Of a stretch of 64,000 nt of DNA, positions 31,804-44,935 are shown in pieces. A program made the position numbers and the translations under genes. The DNA is from Utricularia gibba. Lineage: Eukaryota > Streptophyta > Magnoliopsida > Lamiales > Lentibulariaceae. The first letter of the stretch is position 1. Every line of letters begins with the position of its first letter. The notes below the pieces were generated by a model, which was given only the letters and a program-made list of their open reading frames with translations, had not been told where the DNA came from and searched no databases. The stretch spans positions 1,178,001-1,242,000 of the forward strand of contig CM007992.1 of the NCBI GenBank assembly GCA_002189035.1. Direction: 5' to 3'.

Positions 31804-34800
31804 ATGGAACCCGACGCCAGCATCGACACAAGCTGCATGATTCGTGTGGCGGTGCTGCCAGTTGCCGGCATCTCTCCGTCTCTCTTTCGTGACTACGCTT
31901 CGCTGCTTGCTTCCCACCACACCGTCTCCCTTAGTTCCATTAGTTCCTTCTACACTGAGCATCAGAAATCGCCATTCGCAAATCAGCGGTGGGATACAGG
32001 AGCCCTTCGCTTCAAATTCATCCTCGGTGGATCTCCACCGTCTCCTTGGGAGGATTTCCAGTCCAATCGGAAGGTTCTTGCCGTCATTGGTTTTTGCCAC
32101 TGCCCTTCCTCTCCGGATCTCCAACAAGTTGCTCAACAATTTGTGGCGGCTTGTAAGAGTTATTCCTCATCGCTGGTTCAGAGATGTTTCGCTTTCTGTC
32201 CCGGAGATTCTCAGGTTAGCTTCATTGAGTTTAATTGGTGTGCTCAACGCGAAGCCCTCACTAATTAGTAATTCGCCACTTTTTGTATCTGCATTCGTGT
32301 AAGTTGTTGTTTTGAGTGTTCACATGGCGTACTGGGATTGCGTTGCAGTTAGAAGAAGAGAGCTACAAAGGTAGCAACCTAGTTTTGTTTCCTCCAGCTG
32401 ATCAACAGACGCAGGAACTTCATTTGCAAACGATGATGCAAGATGTTGCTGCATCTCTGCTGATGGAATTTGAGAAATGGGTTCTGAAGGCAGAATCTGG
32501 TGGTAGTATATTGAAAACACCTCTAGATTCGCAAGCTAGCCTTAACTCAGAGGAGGTTGAGTAAACTTTTTCATATCTTTGTTCTCACTCTGTGACTTAT
32601 AGCTTTCTCGATCAAAATTAACAGGTGATTAAGGCTAAAAAGCGAAGGCTTGGCCGTGTACAAAAGACTATAGGAGATTATTGCTTGTTGGCTGGCTCAC
32701 CTGTTGATGCCAGTGCTCATTATTCTACTGCTTTGGACCTTACCCGATCAACTTCAGATTTTTTTTGGTATGCTGGAGCAAAAGAAGGAAGTGTTTGTGC
32801 ACTGCTGGTAAGCATGATAAGGAGAACCATTATTATTTTTTTGTCTCCTAATTTTTGCAGAATCTCTTTTAGCCATTTTTATTTCTGTTCTGGTGTTAAC
32901 TTATCCTTTGCCCTGTACTGGCGACATCAGAGAATAATTTTGGCCCAGAATATTAAAAAACGTTCACACCATTTGTTTTAAAATCTTCAACAGATTTTCA
33001 TTGTTGCACCACCGTGAGTATGCAACTTAAATTATTCTTGTCACATAGGCAAGTGCTTCAATCCTTATACTCTCTTACCATCACTTTATTCACATTATAT
33101 GTGATGCACTATTTTCTTGATGTTTTCCTGCACTTCTTTTGTGGGTGGATGGTGACTTTTGTTGAAATGGCAATGATAAATGCATATGGGTACAAGAAAA
33201 AAAGTTAACTAAGAAATAATTATATTGATTTCAATAGTATTCAAATGAATACTATCGTAAGATTTTTATTCATATGGTCCAAAGAAGAAAAAAAAACTGC
33301 ATTTACGCATTGTTATTCCTTTTTTTTTCTCAATGCATATTCTGCAGTATCTGATTTATCGCTGTTGGAGGTACCATATTGCCTTCTATTGATTTTCATG
33401 TATTTATTAGATGGATCAACTGGATCATAGAGACCCCATGATTGAAGATGAGGTTAAGTGGCAATACAATGATGCAATTCTGCACTATAAAAAGTCATTT
33501 ATACAAGACAATGCTCAGAGGTGAGCACGGTGCTTGAAAAATGCATCATCTGTTTTTATTGTATTGTATAACATCGGTTCACGGTATCATGCTGGAGTTC
33601 ATTTCATGATTTTTTGTGAACATATGGTTTCTGGTTCTTCCGAAAGGCTATACATACACAAATGAAGGCTATCCTTTTTCGTTTTCTGCTTCACTTTCAT
33701 TTTCTTTTTCATGATCTGTGATTTACTCAAGACAGCTACAATGTTCATGGATTGTGCTGTGGTTCTTTGGATCAGTAACCTTTGAAATAGTTGCCACTGG
33801 TTACAAAATTAGGTTATTACCTTTGTAACTGAGAACCGATTTTTCTTAAAGGACTACTGGCAAAGGCTGTGTTCTATGCTGTATAAAATGTTGACCTTAT
33901 GTCATTGAGTACTTAGTATCTCTTAAACGCTTGTGCATTTTCACTTTTCTTTTTTATGTGTCTTATGGATATGAGCCTTGCACAGGGTTTCACCATTGAG
34001 CTTTGAACTTGAGGCCGCATTAAAGCTGGCAAGATTCCTATGCAGGTAACCAAGTCATGCTTTTGCTTTCAAAACAAGGCTTTGAGTTCTCTCATGTTTT
34101 AGATGTCTTTCATTTGGATTATTTTTCAAGGCGGGAGCTGGCAAAAGATGTTACAGAATTGCTTAAAACCACTGCCTATGGAGCAAAATCTCTTGTTGAT
34201 CCGAGTGACAAATTAGTAGTATATGCTGAAGTAGCACGTCTGTTTGGAGCACTTGGTTATCATCGAAAGTCTGCCTTTTTCTCGAGACAGGTGGCTCAGT
34301 TGTACTTGCAACAGGATAATAAACTTGCCGCCATCAGTGCCATGCAAATATTGGCTATGACTACAAAAGCTTATCGTGTTGAAAGTCGTGCATATAGTGG
34401 GCAATCCAGTGTAAGTTTTGAAGCACCAATAATACCTTTACTCTTCCTTATGGCTTTACATTTTGAGCTTGAAAAAACTGCTAGCAAGTGAAGTTGAGGT
34501 TGTATGCTAAGTGTTTGTGGAAAGATGAACCTGTAACTCTTCTGCTCATCATCTTGCTGCTCATAGAAGAATGACCATGCATCATCTTTGCATTTGAATT
34601 TTATCATTTAATTTATATGCATTGTAGGATGCTGGACAAACTTTTCTTGATGGGGGGAAAATGCATCACCACTCAATTGTATCCTTATTTGAGTCGCAAT
34701 GGAGCACCCTGCAGATGGTTGTGCTGCGAGAAATTCTTCTCTGTGCTGTGCGTGCAGGTGACCCACCTGCTGCTTGGAGTGCAGCTGCACGGTTACTTAG

Positions 34801-37445
34801 ATCTTATTATCCACTTATCACACCGGCTGGTCAAAATGGGCTTGCTTGCGCTCTTGCTAGTGCTGCTGAGAGGCTTCCTATGGGAACCCGGTGCAGTGAT
34901 CCTGCTCTCCCCTTTGTCAGGTAAATTGATGAGTGTTTGAATTTTCTTATTTCTTAAGCAATTTCGATTGCATGGTTTCATTTGCTTCTTTACTTTGAAA
35001 TTTACATCCTGTATGATTAATTTTTGTGTAAGCTGTAGCATTAATTTCTCTAGCTACATTTATTTATTATCCTAAACAAGCATATGTTAATTGCAAACTA
35101 ATGTTGATGTGTGTAAAAAATGTTTATTTATTTATTTTTTGAACCATGTCTGTGTTACTGTAAATGTATCAGGTTCTATTCACATCCTCAACACTCATTA
35201 CAAATGGACATTGTGAAGCGCAATTTGAGTCGAGAAGATTGGTGGATGGGTTCAGCTCCTTCTGGTCCATTCATATACACACCGTTTAGCAAAGGTGAGG
35301 CGACTCAGGGGAATAAGCAAGAGATATTGTGGGTGATTGGTGAGCCGGTTCAAGTGCTTGTGGAATTGGCAAATCCCTGTGGTTTTGAACTGCTTGTTGA
35401 AAGCATCTCCCTCTCAGTGCATTCTGGTAACATTGATGCTTTTCCGATAAGTGTCACTCTTCCAGCAAACTCCTCTAAGGTGGTCACTCTATCTGGAATT
35501 CCAACGAAGGAAGGCCCCATCTCAATTCCAGGATGTATGGTTCACTGTTTTGGTGTGATTACTGAACACCTTTTCAAAGATGTTGACAATCTTATCATTG
35601 GCGCAACTCAAGGGCTTGTGCTTTCTGACCCTTTCAGAAGCTGTGGCTCTGTGAGGTTAAAAAACGTATGTGTTCCAAACATTTCCGTTGTATCACCATT
35701 GCCTTTGTTAGTATCGAAGATCGTTGGTGGTGATGGCTCTGTCATGCTATATGAAGGTGAAATTCGTGATATATGGATCAGTTTGGCCAATGCGGGCACT
35801 GTTCCCGTTGAACAGGCGAATATCTCATTATCAGGCAAAAATCAAGATTCTGTTCTATTCTATGCTTCTGAGACCCTTATGTCAGCTCTCCCTCTTAAGC
35901 CTGGTGCAGAAATAACAATATGTGTAACTATAAAAGCCTGGCAGCTTGGCGCAATGGACGCTGATGCTGTTTCTAGCAAAGGTGGTCCTGGGAAACGGTT
36001 CAAGGATGGAAATAGTCCTATCCTCTTGATCCACTATGCAGGTTTGTTGCACAGGAGTTATTTTGAGTAAATTATTCAGTAGTCTATTAACTTGTTGCTC
36101 TCTCTTATTGACTTAAGATCTTAGTTCTGGATCTGACACTGTGGCTTGACATAATTTAGGCCCACTCACAAATCATGGAGATCCATCAACTCTGTCAGCT
36201 CCCCCTGCTGGTAGGCGATTGATCATTCCATTAAACATCTCTGTTTCTCGGGCTTGTCCTTTGTAAGAGCTCGCTTGTTGTCAATGGAAATTCCAGCTCA
36301 TGTCAGTGAAAATGAGGAAAAGCTAGTGAAAGACGCAAGTCACTCTAATGGGAAAACCACATCCTCAGATAGACAAGCAGAAAGATTTATGAAAATTGAT
36401 CCTTACCGGGGAAGTTGGGGGCTCCAGTTGCTTGAGCTCGAGTTGTCTAATCCAACTGATATGGTCTTCGAGATCATTGTTTCAGTTGACATGGAGCATC
36501 CTGATGAGAAAGAAAGCCCTTCACTCCCTTCCTCCTCGTATATTTGCAATCCAAAAACAAGGATTGATCGAGATTACACTGCTAGAGTGCTTATTCCCTT
36601 GGAACATTTTAAGTTGCCAGTTCTTGATGGTTCCGTCCTTGCCAAAGGCCAACCAATGTCAGAGAAAAGTTTAAAGACTGAGCTTAACGCATTTATTAAG
36701 GGTTTGATTTCAAGAATTAAAGTCAAGTGGCAATCTGGACGCAATAGCTCTGGGGAGTTAGATATCAAAGATGCTGTACAAGCTGCACTCCAGGCATCTG
36801 TCATGGACGTCCTACTGCCAGATCCGCTGACATTTGGTTTTAGGCTGCTGAAACATAGTTTAGAGGCTTGGGAGGAAACGGATTCAGTGAACGAAGTTCC
36901 CTTTCCTGCAGGATCCATTGTAGCACACGAAATGACTGGAATGGAGGTTCTTATTCGCAACAACACCATGGAAACTATCGTGATTAACCTTAGCATCACA
37001 TGTAAAGATGTCGCAGGAGAAAACTGCATGGATGGTGGGGAGGCCACAGTGCTATGGGAAGGTGAATTTTGTTAAATTATTTGGGTAAACAGTAGAATTT
37101 ACTGTGTCACCACATTCTTTTGCATCAAGAGTATAATGGACACGAGTTAGCAGCCTTAATGAGCAAATCTGGTTTATGAATATTTTTTTCATCGTATGAT
37201 ACTAAATGATAGTTTGTTTTCCAGGTGTGCTAACGGGTATTTCCTTGGAGATACCTGCTCTGCATGAAGTGAGACACATTTTCTCCCTGTTTTTCTTAAT
37301 CCCGGGAGACTACACCATGTTGGCTGCTGCAGTTATAAATGATGCCAGCAAAGTTCTCCGAGCTCGAGCAAGAACAAGTTCAAGCGACGAGCCAATTGTC
37401 TGCCGTGGACCACCATTTCATGTAACAGTCGATGGAACTGCGTGA
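31804..37445 (+). CDS. TRS120: TRAPPII complex subunit TRS120, with an apparent frame break
   Basis: Subunit of the TRAPPII tethering complex that activates Rab GTPases at the trans-Golgi and is needed for cell-plate assembly. Ten exons: 31804-32214, 32349-32555, 32625-32807, 33411-33520, 33986-34045, 34131-34410, 34628-34920, 35173-36041, 36160-37061 and 37225-37445; about 1178 aa, close to the family length. Family blocks run the whole length: RVAVLPVAGISPSLFRDYAS at the N-terminus, AKKRRLGRVQKTIGDYCLL, EVARLFGALGYHRKSAFF, SREDWWMGSAPSGPFIYTPF, LPDPLTFGFRLL, and RGPPFHVTVDG near the end. Phases close except inside exon 9. The frame entering at 36160 ends at a TAA at 36264-36266, while the conserved continuation (LSFVRARLLSMEIPAHV) is in the frame one base earlier. 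The break lies between about 36237 and 36262, where no GT-AG pair of plausible size exists. Confidence 0.9.
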
Positions 37446-38947
37446 CAAGACAGTTCTTGCACATACAAAGGTTCAACCAACAGACCACCTTGCTGGATTC
37501 GGCCTTCATTTGTGGAGGATAAAGGGAAAGGTATCACAGCAGATATTTTTGGCTTTGGATGAATGAGTACTCCTGCTGCAACTCCCACATGTGGCCGGAC
37601 CGGAGAAGCTGAGTAGATTCCTCATATCCCGGAGTGATCTTGTGAAGAAGACCTGCCAATCGATTCATTTGTGCAGCATGTATCTATCAGAAGCGCACGG
37701 AAGCCCTGTGGCTCGAATTTCATATATATATCTATATGCATGCATTTGTTGGCTCTGGAGTATTCTCTTAGTTTTTGTTATTCAAGCATCCCGCGAGTGT
37801 GCAGGTGATGAAGGAAATAACCAATGCATCCATCTGTCTTCCTGGTTGGCGTACGGATGATCAACTTCAGCCCCAACCGGCCGGCAAATGGAGTGAGTAT
37901 ATTGGCATGGTGAAAGTCTGTCTTGTCTTCTCATAACCAGCCTGTACTCTTGCCCTTTCCGCCCAGGTCCACAGTGCGGTGCATACTCCCGAACCGGATT
38001 GCCATCTCATGGTAAGTAGTACTCGCAAAAATATATGGTTTAAATTACTTGAGAAGATAAAAACAAAGCACGGTGCAAATGTGTGACGGCATCCTCTTGA
38101 CAACTAGAGCGAGCCGCTTGCTTCACCCCTGTGGCCATTGGTCTCTGGGCCTGCATTCTGTGAGAAATTTGATCATTTCATATGATAAAAAATGCTCTTG
38201 TTGTATGAGAGACGAGTGATGGTCAGATTTCCCAAAGGCCGCGGCCGTACTCATGGGCCGCCGAATGCTCAGATCGACCCGGCCCAGGTGCACCCACATA
38301 AACAAAAAAACATTACTTGGGTCTATGTTTGATGGAGGTGGAAAGATTGCATTGGAGGATTTCACACATGCATACATATCTAGAAAAACATTCTCTAGAA
38401 GATTCTTTGGAATTCGAGGGGGAAACTTCATTTCTTTATTTTTTACAATATTTGGGTTTGTAACTATCATGTTTGATATTGTAATTTTGACTTTAAATCG
38501 TTTATTAATTTGATTTATTCAATTCTAATAAAAATGTGTTTTATAGTATAGTATTAAATATTTATATCAAGTTTATGTATATATTGTTATTTGATTAATT
38601 AATATCTATATACTTATTTTTTTAAATGCATAGATAATATATAAAAATAAAGTAAAAATCTAATTATATATATTAAATATTATATACAATTATATATATA
38701 TATATATATTATATTTAAATATATTAATAGTATGCTATCAACAACTCTAAATCTCATAATAGATAAATAATTCACATTCAAAGGTTGTCTTGTAATATCA
38801 TAAAACAGTGGCTTAAAAAATCCCCAAGTACAAAGCCATCGTCATCGGCCACGGAGTTGCAGCGTCTTTCAATTTCGCAGTCGGAGGCGCATCAGGTCCG
38901 CAATCCGCTTGGCGTTGGATGCTCTTCTTGATCCACCTGAATCAGGC
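37446..38947. other. Spacer between TRS120 and the SLC35F5-like gene
   Basis: To about 38100 it has mixed composition and probably contains the TRS120 3' UTR. From 38400 to 38800 it is strongly AT-rich and includes a TA microsatellite at 38691-38709. The last 100 bases are GC-balanced and probably form the 3' UTR of the minus-strand carrier gene. Confidence 0.45.
38691..38709. repeat. (TA)n microsatellite
   Basis: An uninterrupted run of about nine TA units inside AT-rich spacer. Confidence 0.9.
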
Positions 38948-40583
38948 CTATGAAAACCAGTCGGAAAGGTTTGCTATCAGGAACCCCACGAAGACCTGCG
39001 TTCATCAGATCAGCGCCATCACTACAGAACTGGGGGCCAAAAGAAGAGCATCATGATCACCTGGACGGAGCCGAATACATAGATCATGGAGTAGCGCCGC
39101 CCATGGATCATCATATCAGCGATCATGGCGAAGGGGATGGTGAGGGACATGCCCAGCGTCGCCACCAGCGGCGTCGTCCACACCACGCTTAGCGCCCTGG
39201 GGAGAGAAGCAGCCTCATGTCTGCCTTGATTTGAATGGGGTGGGTTTAGGATGGCGTACCAGAAGTAATCGGAAAGGACACTTCCGATGATCCCATTCGC
39301 AAGCACCACCTCGTCCAGCTTTGTGCTGTCAGGGACTTTGAACTCGGGCTCTATTCCCAATGCCGTCAATGGCCACACTGAGTTCAACGCAGAAAGGAAT
39401 CATCATCTCTCCCTCACGTTGCGGTTTCAGGTGAAAAAAATGGATTGAAATCGTGGTCTTACCCAGCCACCATAGACAGACGAGTGTGAATAAACCAATG
39501 TAACCAAACAGCTTCTGCACATCTGCCTTTTCCCCCTCGTCGCCTGAAAACTTTTTGAGAAGCACTGCACCGGAACACAAGGGCAGACACAGTAAGGCCA
39601 CAGACCAATCTCAGATGAGTAGTTCACCGGCGGCAGGAGGCGAACGGACCTGTAAACAAGCCGTATGTCACGGCTGACAGAAGGCCCAGTACGTCTCCAA
39701 CAAGAGAGCGCTCTGTATCCCTGATGAGATCCAAACCAAGTCTTAAGATCCGGAACACATACATACCATGGCCATTTTGAAGTTTTTCAGCTTACGCAGA
39801 ATCATCTACTTGAGAGTCATCATCAGCAGACCATGTCTTCCCTAAAGTCGTCATCGCCACACCAGCCATGCTGACAAACACAGCAACCACCCTCGCCACA
39901 TTCAGGGAATCTTGGCCCATGAAGGCTCCAATAAAAAGGGTAAACAGCCCTGATGTCGAAGACAAGATCGTTGTACTTGCTACGCTTGTGTGCGCCAATG
40001 CAGCATTGGAGAGGTACTGACAAAGAGGGAATGTTGTTTAAAGCTGTGCAGGTAATCAGAAACATGAATCAGAGAAAAAGCACCTCTGTCATGAACCAGA
40101 GAGGAGCAATACAGAATCCATAGGCAGCGATTTCTTTGGTGGAGAACACCTTGACATGATCCATAGCCATAGCTCTAACCCCAAGCTCAGGAGCCAGAAG
40201 CTTTCCCTCTTCTTCTGCAATATTCGTCCCACTATCCTTTCTGTTCATAGGGGAATATGCTTCCATTTCAAAGGTTTTCTTTCCCAGCCTTCGCCTATTG
40301 ATGAAGTTATACAGCCAATCTTTGAGGAACGAGATGGGCAGATAGACCACCATCAGAGAAACTCCCAGGTACGTTATCGCAAAGGGTTGTCTGTAAGCTG
40401 TAAAAATATCCTGTCAACATATCAATCATCAAAAACAAAATGAATTCCCAAAAGGATCAAAACCAAAACGGAAATGAAAAGATTGGAGACACATCCTCGA
40501 ACCTGTGTAACCTCCGCGGATGTAACCCAAATGATGACAACCGCAGCGATCAACAGGAGTCCAGCTTTGTACGTCCACCCCAT
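38948..40583 (-). CDS. Drug/metabolite-type (EamA) transporter, SLC35F5-like
   Basis: Multi-pass membrane carrier of the DMT superfamily; substrate unknown for plant members. Eight exons on the minus strand: 40583-40503, 40410-40084, 40016-39796, 39720-39650, 39564-39463, 39377-39260, 39196-39061 and 38995-38948; phases close to 367 aa. The first segment is MGWTYKAGLLLIAAVVIIW, and the second half of the EamA repeat includes SVVWTTPLVATLGMSLTIPF. A cytosolic loop of about 60 charged residues (GTNIAEEEGKLLAPE region) follows the second membrane helix, as in SLC35F5 relatives. The last exon adds only 15 residues (VFVGFLIANLSDWFS). Exon structure and length look intact. The assignment rests on family resemblance. 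Confidence 0.85.
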
Positions 40584-41420
40584 GGAATCTTGAATGTCTA
40601 TGGACGTGTCATGTCAACATTCCGTCAAGATTTTGAAATGGGAGAAAAAAACTCTGCAGAGAAGGCGAAGGGAGAATAAAAGGAGCTGATGAGGCAGGCT
40701 TTTGCTTTTCTTAGATTGATGGATGGTCAATGAAATGGGAAGTCATTCCCTGAAAATGAAAGGGCATGTTCCACATACAAAGGGGGATAACTAAAATGAT
40801 CATGTGTGTTTGTTGAAATTCATACATGTTTGATAGATGTATTCTTTAATTTGCATCTTGAGTATGTAAAAACCATTAGTGACTTTCAATGTTAAAATTT
40901 AGCATCTATTTGGTATATTTTTTCTTTTCCAAAAGTTATTTCAAAAAATTAGGAATTGAAAATTTTCAACTTATTAAAATTGAAAAAGCAATCCTAAAAT
41001 TTTTTTAGAACAAAATTCACTCTGCAATTTCTGGTTTCCAAAACATACGAATATGATAAAATGATGTAAGTAATGAAAGATCAATTGTCAGATTAAGGCT
41101 TAATGTGTTTAATAACAAGAGCGATTATAAATTATTTATATGAAAAACATAAGAAATTTAAATACATGTTTATGAATTCAATCTATCAAATACTTTTTTT
41201 TAAATATAATCCTACAATAAACACATTTGAAAAGAATTTATTTATTTTTTAGCTTATCATGGGTTATTACTGTTATCATTTTACCATCTCTGGTTTAGTA
41301 TCCAGTATGAGAGCACAGGGAGGGAGGGAGGGGGATGATGGAGAGGGAGGAGTGTAAGAAGATATTCGCAAGTGTCTGAATTTGGACATGATCAACACAG
41401 CAACTGTGGATCCAAATGGA
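40584..41420. other. Spacer between the SLC35F5-like and ATPG genes
   Basis: The first 150 bases probably belong to the carrier promoter or leader. The rest is AT-rich, with a purine-rich GGGA patch near 41319, and then the ATPG 3' UTR. No gene is seen. Confidence 0.45.
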
Positions 41421-42056
41421 TCAGGGAGCAGGAAGCACTTTCTTGACTATCTCCTGACTGAGAGCAGCGATCTGTGAATCCAGTGCCTTGATCGTCTCCT
41501 CCTTCTGCTTCTCCAAATTCGCCAACGCTTCCTGCAGCTCCGCCTCCACCTTCCGCCGTCCCTCGCCCAGTTTCAGCTCCACTTCGGCCTGCGTCTCCTT
41601 CTTCATCTTGTTCAGCGCCGCAGATATCTCCGCCCGCGCCGCTCTCATCACCGCCGCCGCCTGTTCTTCCAATTGCTTGACTTCCGAGGAGGTATCCTTC
41701 ACGCTGCTCAAATTCTCTCTAATCGCCGCGTCCCTCTTGTCCATGAATTGCCCTAGTGGACTGAACCAGATCTTATCCAAAGCGACCATCAGGACCAAGA
41801 ATTCAACCGCGATGATGGGGAGGGTGAGGTTGAAATCGAAGAGGGCCGCCTTCTCAATCTCCTCCGCCAGCGAAGGCGGCACCGCCATCCCCAGCGATAC
41901 AGCTGCTACCGACGCCGCCGCGAGGAGTCGCCGATGCGTTTCAGGGAGCTTGGGAACCAGGGACAATTTCCCCAAATTTAGGTTGAAATGGGGCTTCATT
42001 TTCGGAACGACCGCCATGAAAGGCCTGCAAGAGGAAGCAGAGATCATACCCGCCAT
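41421..42056 (-). CDS. ATPG: Chloroplast ATP synthase CF0 subunit b' (subunit II)
   Basis: Nuclear gene for the peripheral-stalk subunit b' of the thylakoid ATP synthase; it forms the stator with subunit b. One exon, 211 aa. Residues 1-65 are a chloroplast transit peptide followed by a thylakoid-type hydrophobic stretch ([21 protein letters not shown], ending in an ALA-like cleavage site). The membrane anchor [20 protein letters not shown] lies near 75-95. The remainder is a long charged helix ([20 protein letters not shown]) forming the stalk coiled coil, ending VKKVLPAP. Absence of introns is usual for this gene. A (CA)n tract lies about 50 bases upstream, probably in the leader. The large open frame on the opposite strand is a composition shadow. 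Confidence 0.96.
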   Translation of the reverse strand: MAGMISASSCRPFMAVVPKMKPHFNLNLGKLSLVPKLPETHRRLLAAASVAAVSLGMAVPPSLAEEIEKAALFDFNLTLPIIAVEFLVLMVALDKIWFSPLGQFMDKRDAAIRENLSSVKDTSSEVKQLEEQAAAVMRAARAEISAALNKMKKETQAEVELKLGEGRRKVEAELQEALANLEKQKEETIKALDSQIAALSQEIVKKVLPAP

Positions 42057-42104
42057 CTCTTCGCTGTGAACGATTTCTCCTCTCCAAACCTATCGCTTCC
42101 TCCA

Positions 42105-42129
42105 CCACACACACACACACACACACACA
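42105..42129. repeat. (CA)12 microsatellite in the ATPG leader
   Basis: An uninterrupted CA/GT tract 49 bases upstream of the ATPG start codon, reading (TG)n on the sense strand. Confidence 0.95.
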
Positions 42130-42854
42130 ACCCGGCTTCAAGGTGCTAAGTTATTATATCTTCCCGTTTCTTGAAATGAAAACCAGTGGCCCTCAATTCA
42201 TGGCTGGAGATTTCATTCTTTTTTTTTTTAATTTGCTTTTAATAAAACCAAAAATTTAGAAACGCATATTATTATTACTAAAATAAAATTTTTTTATTTG
42301 TTAAAATGAAAACCAGCGTAGTAGCTTAGGTGTTTGTTTGTTAAATGTGATTAGTATACTATATGTATATATAATATATGTTACGTTTTGAATCTATATG
42401 ATTATTAACAATGTTACATACAAAATTGTTTTGAATGCAACCTTATTTTCAAGGTGTGGTCACATTGCATATTTACTTATATATTTACCTATTTTAATGT
42501 AATGAATCATATTAATAAAGACAACCTAAATTCTAGTTTTTAATTAGATTGAATGGTCACAATTCATTTTTCTTGGATTCTGAAGATCATTAACATGATC
42601 AATTCATAATTTAAAATAATTTAACTATCATAATTATGTCACATTTAACCCAATTTATATCCCAAGCTATTTGTAATTCAAAATCATTCAAATTCGATTC
42701 AATTATGCTTTAATTAGTACCTAGAGAATACTTGCCATTTATCGAAATGGCGAAAAAGGGACAGAAACGGCGTCGTTTGTGGAATAGAAGCTCGGCCTAG
42801 CAATCTACTTCACTCTTGAAAGGGACAAAATCATGTTTCAAGAAGAGGGCCCGA
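42130..42854. other. Spacer between ATPG and the UGNT1-like gene
   Basis: AT-rich promoter-side sequence of ATPG, then the 3' flank of the transporter gene. No coding frame is seen. Confidence 0.45.
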
Positions 42855-44935
42855 TCATCTTCCGATGAGCTTGTAGTATGCATAGAGACCGGAGCCGAAG
42901 AAGCCGACGGCTTGCCCGAGGACATTCAACTATCACCCAGGAGGATACAGATGATCAGATAGATAGATGATTGGCTAAAAGAACAAGCTGCTGGTACTCA
43001 CCAAATCGAATGGGAGGCCACCAAATATCAACCATCCAAGTGTTATGGTGAAAAGATCCTTCACGCAGTTAAAAAAGTTCATGTTTCTGATGGGAATGGA
43101 GTAGGGCAGAAAAGATGAGGGAGTTTTCAGTACCAACCTTTAGATTCCCACAGATTGTCTGTGTGAGTGCAGAATTCAGTGTAGTATTCAGAAATATGCT
43201 GTAGTTGAGGAAGAAAGCCAGTACACAAGAGAACAGCAACACCACCTGAGGATCAATAAAGCTCGAGCTTTAAAAAAGCAAACCAGGCTGTAAATAGTCA
43301 AAGTGCTGCTTTCAAACGATGTCCTGTTTTCCCCTTATATTACCAGAAAACCAGGAGAGAGCAAAGATGGGAAATTCAGTGTCACTTCCAAGTCACCGCT
43401 AAAAAGAGTCCAAAGAAGTAACACAGGGCAGCACAAAATGCCTGGCAAATAAAATGAAGAGGGTGAAAAGGTGGAGTAATAAAATAGAGGTTCAAAGGCG
43501 TTTAGTCACGCACTGTTGCACCACATGAGTCCAAAGCTGTTAAGACCGCTAGATTTTCCTGAAATATTGAGAACATTAAGGATAAGGAATGTAATGGAAA
43601 CATGATGGAGGATGAATCAATGATTTTACCAACACGAGCTATGGTAGCAAGGTATATGGAAGTAGTGATGTTAGCAAAGAAGACTATGACATAGCCATTC
43701 GAGTCAAATGAAAGATCTCGGGCTCCAGCGATAAATGCTCCCAACACTATCAATGAAACACTGGTGAAACGATAATTAACTGGTAGAGCATCCAAAAATT
43801 GTAACGTGTAATAATCTTCAACAGATGCAGAACAATATTGATGCTTACCTTCCCATAATAGGGTATGTGTGTGTCTGCCTCACGAGGATATACTCAACAA
43901 CCATGGTAAATACCACTGTTGTTCTCCTCAAGGTTGTATACATCGGAACATTTACACCTCGAACGGACTCCATGGTGACTAGCTTTCATATTAACCACAT
44001 ATGCCATGAATGAATATGGGGTAAGTATGCTTGCAAATTATGACAGAAGTAGTTAAAGCAGATGCATTAGCAAGACTACTACCATGTAAAGCAAATATGC
44101 CAAAGCTAGTGGGGATGTTTCAATCAACTTTCTTAACGGCAAGAATGTCCTAGAACTTCCGCTAGTTGTTACAGCATCAATGGAATTAAAAGAAATGAGT
44201 TTTGAGCGGCGTAGGGCATAAAGAAAGCAGCAAGAACATATCATCTGCAATAGATAAGATAAATAGAAACTGTAAGTAGGTTAATCTGAGAAAAGGATAG
44301 GGGATGTTTGCAACAAAGCATGTCAGACGTGATCCATGCTGCATCATGAGTAATCAACAATAAATGGCCACAAGTAGATTTCTCTACTGCACCTGGCAAA
44401 GTGTGATGATATTAGCGCTTGGAAATTTGTAGGAAGATAGAGCTGCTTTGTTGAATAGTACCAGCAGAACTGTAAAATAACAAATGACTATTACAACTAT
44501 GCTAAAAGGCTCAAAACATGTCAACTGAACGAAATCTGTTGAGAATGAACCAGGTCAACAGCCCAACCCTAGGAAAGTTCACAATCTACTATGCTCATCA
44601 CAGAATTCTCACCCGCGGCTTCCAATTTTCCCAGTTCACCATCATAAGCCAAAGCTCATCATTACTAAACATGAGAAAGCACCAATGCAAGCCAATATCA
44701 ACAGACAAAACTAAGTTCGGGATCACGACAAGAACAGCATTCTCACGGCACAGATGCCGTTACAGTAAATCCGAATAGCAGAAATGAAATTACCAGCACA
44801 AGACATGTAAGAAACTGCAGCATACGCGCCGCGTCTACTCATGGCGGATCCTTTGAAAACCTTCTCATCCAGTCTCGGCGCGGCATCGGTGGAGGCTATA
44901 GGCAAAATTGAACCGCTCTTGGAACTAGAATCCAT
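42855..44935 (-). CDS. UGNT1: Nucleotide-sugar transporter, UDP-GlcNAc transporter UGNT1-like
   Basis: Golgi antiporter that brings UDP-N-acetylglucosamine (and UDP-GalNAc) into the lumen for N-glycan and GIPC sugar addition. Ten exons on the minus strand: 44935-44794, 44469-44393, 44244-44083, 43982-43849, 43760-43630, 43558-43514, 43441-43344, 43245-43138, 43058-43002 and 42929-42855; phases close to 342 aa. The first 45 residues are cytosolic, then about ten membrane segments. Conserved blocks are VLLVLFNKAALSSYKFPSAN, ESVRGVNVPMYTTLRRTT, VLGAFIAGARDLSFDSNGY, KSSGLNSFGLMWCN and the helical end FFGSGLYAYYKLIGR. Similarity to Arabidopsis UGNT1 is recalled across the length. The ATPG neighbour supports orthology. 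Confidence 0.85.

Noticed and set aside
31844-32302. Second long frame overlapping TRS120 exon 1
   Set aside because: It is an out-of-frame reading of exon 1; only the 31804 frame joins the downstream exons and matches the family.
41488-42069. 193-codon plus-strand frame opposite ATPG
   Set aside because: It is a composition shadow of the charged stalk helix, with no domain.
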